Assembly (NCBI GenBank): GCA_964480565.1
Contig: CAYZSU010000015.1
Coordinates: forward strand, 1 to 37,911
Direction of reading: 5' to 3'
DNA: 37,911 nt
Origin: CAYZSU01 sp964480565
GTDB taxonomy: Bacteria > UBA10199 > 2-02-FULL-44-16 > JAAZCA01
The first letter of the stretch is position 1; each line of letters starts with the position of its first letter. A model generated the notes under the pieces. That model saw only the letters and a program-made list of their open reading frames with translations, searched no databases and was not told where the DNA came from. Positions 35,154-37,911 of the stretch are shown here, piece after piece. Made by a program: the position numbers and the translations under genes.

Positions 35154-35687
35154 TTAATTAACTTTATCAACTTGTGTAAAATCCAACTCAATTGGAGTTG
35201 AACGACCAAAAATACTCACCAATACTCTAAGCTTTCCTTTATTTTCATTTACCTCATCAACAATTCCAGTAAATGTTGCAAAAGGACCACTAATGACTTT
35301 TACATTTTCACCTTTATCAAATTCAATTTGAGCTTTAGGCTGCATCGTACCTTCTTCGATACGATTTGTAATACGATCAATTTCTTCATCAGGTACAGCC
35401 GGTGGTTTAAGAGAACCTCCAACAAAACCTGTTATTTTCGGCGTTCCCTTAACAATATGCCATGTTGATTCATTAAGCTCTATACGCACAAGGATATATC
35501 CTGGAAAGAATTGACGTTTAGACTTACGCTTAACACCTTTTCTAACCTCAACAATATCTTCTTGAGGAACTAGAACCTCTCCAAAGAGATGCTCTACATT
35601 ATGCTGTTTTATACGCTCCTCTAAGGCTTGTTTTGCTTTCTGCTCATATCCAGAATAGGTATGAACTACATACCATTGTAATGCCAT
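35154..35687 (-). CDS. nusG: Transcription elongation/antitermination factor NusG
   Basis: From the ATG at 35687 the protein has 177 residues (MALQWYVVHTYSGYEQKAKQ), normal for NusG; GGAG lies 8 nt upstream, while an ATG at 35714 would add nine residues without that site. The NGN domain ends near residue 120 and the C-terminal KOW domain (KGENVKVISGPFATFTGIVD) binds S10 or Rho. NusG binds the beta' clamp and couples transcription to translation. Confidence 0.97.
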   Translation of the reverse strand: MALQWYVVHTYSGYEQKAKQALEERIKQHNVEHLFGEVLVPQEDIVEVRKGVKRKSKRQFFPGYILVRIELNESTWHIVKGTPKITGFVGGSLKPPAVPDEEIDRITNRIEEGTMQPKAQIEFDKGENVKVISGPFATFTGIVDEVNENKGKLRVLVSIFGRSTPIELDFTQVDKVN

Positions 35688-35717
35688 TAAATTCTCCAAT
35701 TGCCAAAAAGGCATTAA

Positions 35718-36092
35718 TTATTGATAGAATAGTCGAACCATTGCTGCCCAAAAAATATCAAATACTCCAAGTATTATCGCACAAATTGTAATTAATACAC
35801 TGACCACCACTGTAGAAAGCATACTTTCTTTCTGGGTAGGCCATACAACCTTACCCAACTCAACAATGACGTCATTTGTGAAATCCATTACTCGACGTAT
35901 CTTTCGCAATATCACATAAGTAGACAGACCAAAGATAATACCAATAATATCATATGGCATTAATACCCAGGAATCTGGCATTGGCCATCTTGCAACTACC
36001 CATACAGTTTCAAGCATCTCTCGCATTAATAATCCAACTATTAATGCGCCTATGAGATAAATTAAACTGATTATTTTTTTGTTTCGCTGCAT
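35718..36092 (-). CDS. secE: Preprotein translocase subunit SecE
   Basis: This 124-residue membrane protein has three hydrophobic segments (about residues 7-23, 47-62 and 93-115). The conserved amphipathic-helix motif EVVWPTQ-like is present as LGKVVWPTQKESM just before the last helix. The three-helix form resembles the E. coli protein; many bacteria have only the last helix. SecE clamps SecY. It begins 16 nt after the tRNA-Trp 3' end, with AAGGAT as ribosome binding site. Confidence 0.95.
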   Translation of the reverse strand: MQRNKKIISLIYLIGALIVGLLMREMLETVWVVARWPMPDSWVLMPYDIIGIIFGLSTYVILRKIRRVMDFTNDVIVELGKVVWPTQKESMLSTVVVSVLITICAIILGVFDIFWAAMVRLFYQ

Positions 36093-36108
36093 TCTTAATC
36101 CTTAATTT

Positions 36109-36184
36109 TGGCAGGGGAGACAGGAATTGAACCCGCAACCCCCGGTTTTGGAGACCGGTGCTCTGCCAATTGAGCTACTCCCCT
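36109..36184 (-). tRNA. tRNA-Trp (anticodon CCA)
   Basis: The minus strand folds into a complete cloverleaf of 76 nt. The acceptor arm is AGGGGAG/CTCCCCT, the anticodon loop CTCCAAA on stem CCGGT/ACCGG, and the T arm GCGGG TTCAATT CCTGT (4 pairs plus one mismatch). The discriminator is G, as in bacterial tRNA-Trp. The 3' CCA is encoded (36109-36111). It lies between rpmG and secE, a conserved position. Confidence 0.95.
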
Positions 36185-36190
36185 AAAAAA

Positions 36191-36340
36191 TCATTTTGCT
36201 TCTTTATGTGATGTATGTTTTCTACAGAATCGACAATATTTATTAAACTCCAAACGATCCGGTGTTCGCTGTTTATTCTTTGTCGTTGAATAGTTCTTCC
36301 GTTTACATTCCTGACATACAAGCTGAATAATAACCCTCAT
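36191..36340 (-). CDS. rpmG: 50S ribosomal protein L33, zinc-binding form
   Basis: I translated this 49-residue gene by hand. It starts MRVIIQLVCQECKRKNYSTT and ends KHTSHKEAK. Cys9, Cys12, Cys36 and Cys39 form the zinc ribbon of the C+ form. L33 sits near the E site of the large subunit. AAAGGAT precedes the ATG, immediately after the 3' arm of the tuf-rpmG hairpin, and tRNA-Trp begins 6 nt after the stop. Confidence 0.95.
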   Translation of the reverse strand: MRVIIQLVCQECKRKNYSTTKNKQRTPDRLEFNKYCRFCRKHTSHKEAK

Positions 36341-36359
36341 TATAACCATCCTTTACAGA

Positions 36360-36396
36360 ATCGTTCCACATCACGTTTTTTATGATGTGGAACGAT
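36360..36396 (-). terminator. Perfect 14-bp hairpin between tuf and rpmG
   Basis: ATCGTTCCACATCA (36360-36373) pairs perfectly with TGATGTGGAACGAT (36383-36396) around a nine-base loop. It starts about 40 nt after the tuf stop on the minus strand. There is no U run after it on either strand, so it may be a Rho-assisted or processing structure protecting the tuf mRNA 3' end rather than a classical intrinsic terminator. The rpmG ribosome binding site follows within 15 nt. Confidence 0.55.
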
Positions 36397-36436
36397 CTGA
36401 CTACCTATTCTAAACATTTACATAAAATACAATATA

Positions 36437-37627
36437 CTATTCAATAATTTCAGTAACAACGCCTGCACCCACTGTGCGGCCACCTTCGCGTACTGCAAAA
36501 CGTAATTCCTTCTCCATGGCAATCGATGAAATTAATTCCACCTCTGCTGTGACATTGTCGCCTGGCATTACCATCTCCACATTCTCTGGTAATTTTAATA
36601 TCCCTGTAACATCTGTCGTGCGAAAGTAAAACTGAGGACGATATCCCTTGAAAAATGGTGTATGTCGACCACCCTCTTCCTTCGTTAATACATAGATCTC
36701 CGCCTTAAATTTCTTATGCGGATTTATTGACCCGGGCTTCGCAACCACCTGACCTCGCTCTACATCCTCGCGCTTTAAGCCTCGTAACAACAATCCTACG
36801 TTATCACCAGCACGACCTTCATCCAACAACTTTCGAAACATTTCTACACCAGTTACTACACTCTTCTGTGTGTCACGTATTCCAATAATCTCGATCTCTT
36901 CACCTGTCTTCACTATTCCACGTTCCACGCGACCCGTAACCACTGTGCCTCGACCTGATATACTAAACACATCTTCGACTGGCATCAAAAAAGTCTTGTC
37001 TGTTGGTCGTTCTGGCTCGGGTATATACTCATCCACCGCATCCATTAATTTCTGGATTGATCCATGCCCAACATCACCTGAATCACCTTCCATTGCCTTT
37101 AGGGCTGAACCTCGCACGATTGGAATATCATCGCCTGGAAATTCATATTGACTCAATAACTCCCGTACTTCTAACTCCACCAAGTCCAATAACTCATCAT
37201 CATCTACTTGATCGACTTTATTCATATACACTACGATTCGTGGAACACCCACCTGACGCGCTAACAATATATGCTCGCGTGTCTGAGGCATTGGCCCATC
37301 TGCCGCACTTACCACTAAAATTGCACCATCCATTTGTGCTGCGCCAGTAATCATATTCTTCACATAATCCGCATGACCTGGACAATCAACATGCGCATAA
37401 TGTCGATTTTTTGTCTGATACTCCACATGCGCTGTTGCGATTGTTATTCCACGCTCCCGTTCTTCTGGCGCCTTATCGATTTGATCAAAATCCATTTGTT
37501 CGGCTAATCCCTGGGATGCCAAGTATTGTGTGATTGCACTTGTCAAGGTAGTCTTCCCATGATCCACATGGCCAATTGTTCCCACATTTACATGGGGTTT
37601 ACTTCTATCAAATTTTTCCTTTGCCAT
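36437..37627 (-). CDS. tuf: Elongation factor Tu, tRNA-linked copy (tufB position)
   Basis: This second EF-Tu gene encodes a 396-residue protein identical to the copy at 20073-21263, with the same G motifs (GHVDHGKTT, DCPGH, NKVD). It ends with TAG where the other copy ends with TAA. The context Tyr-Gly-Thr tRNAs, then tuf, matches the tufB arrangement of proteobacteria. The ribosome binding site GGAGG is part of the shared block; the 66-nt gap to tRNA-Thr is unique. Confidence 0.98.
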   Translation of the reverse strand: MAKEKFDRSKPHVNVGTIGHVDHGKTTLTSAITQYLASQGLAEQMDFDQIDKAPEERERGITIATAHVEYQTKNRHYAHVDCPGHADYVKNMITGAAQMDGAILVVSAADGPMPQTREHILLARQVGVPRIVVYMNKVDQVDDDELLDLVELEVRELLSQYEFPGDDIPIVRGSALKAMEGDSGDVGHGSIQKLMDAVDEYIPEPERPTDKTFLMPVEDVFSISGRGTVVTGRVERGIVKTGEEIEIIGIRDTQKSVVTGVEMFRKLLDEGRAGDNVGLLLRGLKREDVERGQVVAKPGSINPHKKFKAEIYVLTKEEGGRHTPFFKGYRPQFYFRTTDVTGILKLPENVEMVMPGDNVTAEVELISSIAMEKELRFAVREGGRTVGAGVVTEIIE

Positions 37628-37636
37628 CTTTCCTCC
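36438..37636 (-). repeat. tuf repeat, copy 2 (1199 bp, partner at 20074-21272)
   Basis: This is the partner of the block at 20074-21272, offset by 16364 bases in direct orientation. Identity stops at the base next to the stop-codon wobble on one side and right after the GGAGGAAAG ribosome binding site on the other. Direct orientation makes the 16.4-kb interval (including rpoBC and rplKAJL) formally deletable by recombination. Confidence 0.85.
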
Positions 37637-37693
37637 CCTTACTAACTATAAATAAAATTATCATTTCCAATTTGATCGCTCGATTATTACTTG

Positions 37694-37766
37694 AGCCGAG
37701 AACGGGGATTGAACCCGTGACCTCATGCTTACCATGCATGTGCTCTACCAGCTGAGCTACCTCGGC
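37694..37766 (-). tRNA. tRNA-Thr (anticodon GGT)
   Basis: A complete 73-nt cloverleaf is visible on the minus strand: acceptor GCCGAGG/TCTCGGC (with a G-U at pair 7), D arm GCTCAGCTGGTAGAGC, anticodon loop ATGGTAA on stem CATGC/GCATG, T arm ACGGG TTCAATC CCCGT. The discriminator is U. CCA is not encoded (CAA follows). It reads ACC and, by wobble, ACU codons and lies 66 nt before tuf. Confidence 0.95.
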
Positions 37767-37774
37767 AATTCGTG

Positions 37775-37846
37775 AGCGGGAGACGGGTGTCGAACCCGCG
37801 ACCCTCAGCTTGGAAGGCTGATGCTCTACCACTGAGCTACTCCCGC
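37775..37846 (-). tRNA. tRNA-Gly (anticodon TCC)
   Basis: The minus strand gives a 72-nt cloverleaf with acceptor GCGGGAG/CTCCCGC, anticodon loop CTTCCAA on stem TCAGC/GCTGA, and T arm GCGGG TTCGACA CCCGT. The discriminator is U and no CCA is encoded. It lies 8 nt before tRNA-Thr and 4 nt after tRNA-Tyr, so the three are surely one precursor. Confidence 0.95.
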
Positions 37847-37850
37847 ATTG

Positions 37851-37911
37851 TGGAGAGGGGAGGATTCGAACCTCCGAAGGCGATGCCGACAGGTTTACAG
37901 CCTGTTCCCTT
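37851..37911 (-). tRNA. tRNA-Tyr (anticodon GTA), 5' end outside the window
   Basis: The visible 3' part shows anticodon loop CTGTAAA on stem ACAGG/CCTGT, a long class-II variable arm, and a T arm GGAGG TTCGAAT CCTCC. The long variable arm plus GTA identifies Tyr. The discriminator is A and CCA is not encoded. The acceptor 5' strand and most of the D arm are cut off by the window edge. Confidence 0.93.

Noticed and set aside
36870..37350. Plus-strand reading frames of 93 and 115 codons opposite tuf, present identically opposite both copies (also 20506-20986)
   Set aside because: They are antisense shadows of a highly conserved gene. Their identity only reflects the tuf duplication, and they have no ribosome binding site or recognisable protein features.
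20073..37627. Duplicated 1.2-kb block considered as an insertion sequence or transposon
   Set aside because: It is the tuf gene itself, with no terminal inverted repeats, target-site duplications or transposase.
37608..37832. 74-codon minus-strand frame across tRNA-Gly and tRNA-Thr into tuf
   Set aside because: It consists of translated tRNA sequence; such frames over tRNA clusters are a common artefact.
1..37911. CRISPR arrays, prophage genes, toxin-antitoxin pairs or defence genes
   Set aside because: I found no regularly spaced short repeats and no such gene; every minus-strand gene from 4298 to the right edge has a housekeeping identity except the TlpA-like one.

Overview
The window comes from a low-GC bacterium and is almost entirely one long minus-strand block of translation and transcription genes. 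Read 5' to 3' on the minus strand the order is: tRNA-Tyr (cut by the window edge), tRNA-Gly, tRNA-Thr, tuf, rpmG, tRNA-Trp, secE, nusG, rplK-rplA-rplJ-rplL, rpoB-rpoC, rpsL-rpsG-fusA-tuf, the S10 set (rpsJ-rplC-rplD-rplW-rplB-rpsS-rplV-rpsC-rplP-rpmC-rpsQ), the spc set (rplN-rplX-rplE-rpsN-rpsH-rplF-rplR-rpsE-rpmD-rplO-secY), adk-map-infA-rpmJ, and the alpha set (rpsM-rpsK-rpsD-rpoA-rplQ). A small TlpA-like thiol oxidoreductase gene follows directly. It meets a plus-strand gene head-on: the 3' part of a giant Calx-beta/FG-GAP surface protein that enters from the left edge.

The organism is most likely a Gram-negative of the broad 'Deltaproteobacteria' assemblage (Myxococcota, Bdellovibrionota, Desulfobacterota or SAR324-like). 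This rests on RpoB/RpoC sizes of 1370/1382 residues, a proteobacterial-looking EF-Tu, a three-helix SecE after tRNA-Trp, the zinc-binding forms of S4, S14, L33 and L36, and a Calx-beta/FG-GAP protein ending in Cys, a membrane helix and a basic tail. It is an inference from gene content; I cannot place it more precisely.

The blocks form the core gene-expression machinery: RNA polymerase alpha, beta and beta', NusG, about 27 ribosomal proteins, EF-G, two EF-Tu copies, IF-1, the SecYE translocon, and Map for N-terminal processing. Genes are tightly packed (gaps mostly under 40 nt, with overlaps at rplO/secY, rpsE/rpmD, rplP/rpmC, rpmC/rpsQ, rpsS/rplV and rplD/rplW). Only three gaps are larger and structured: tuf-rpmG (14-bp hairpin), rplL-rpoB (attenuator-like hairpin with a U run) and rpoC-rpsL (243 nt, hairpin plus a possible promoter). 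No gene-free stretch exceeds 300 bases.

The parts most worth a second look are at the left end and in the repeats: the truncated Calx-beta gene with a marked GC gradient and a young repeat duplication; its Cys-plus-helix-plus-basic C-terminus; the 30-nt tail-to-tail overlap with the TlpA-like gene; the two tuf genes with a 1199-bp identity block ending at the stop codon and just beyond the ribosome binding site; and the two intergenic hairpins. I saw no mobile element, CRISPR array, phage gene or clearly new multi-gene system.
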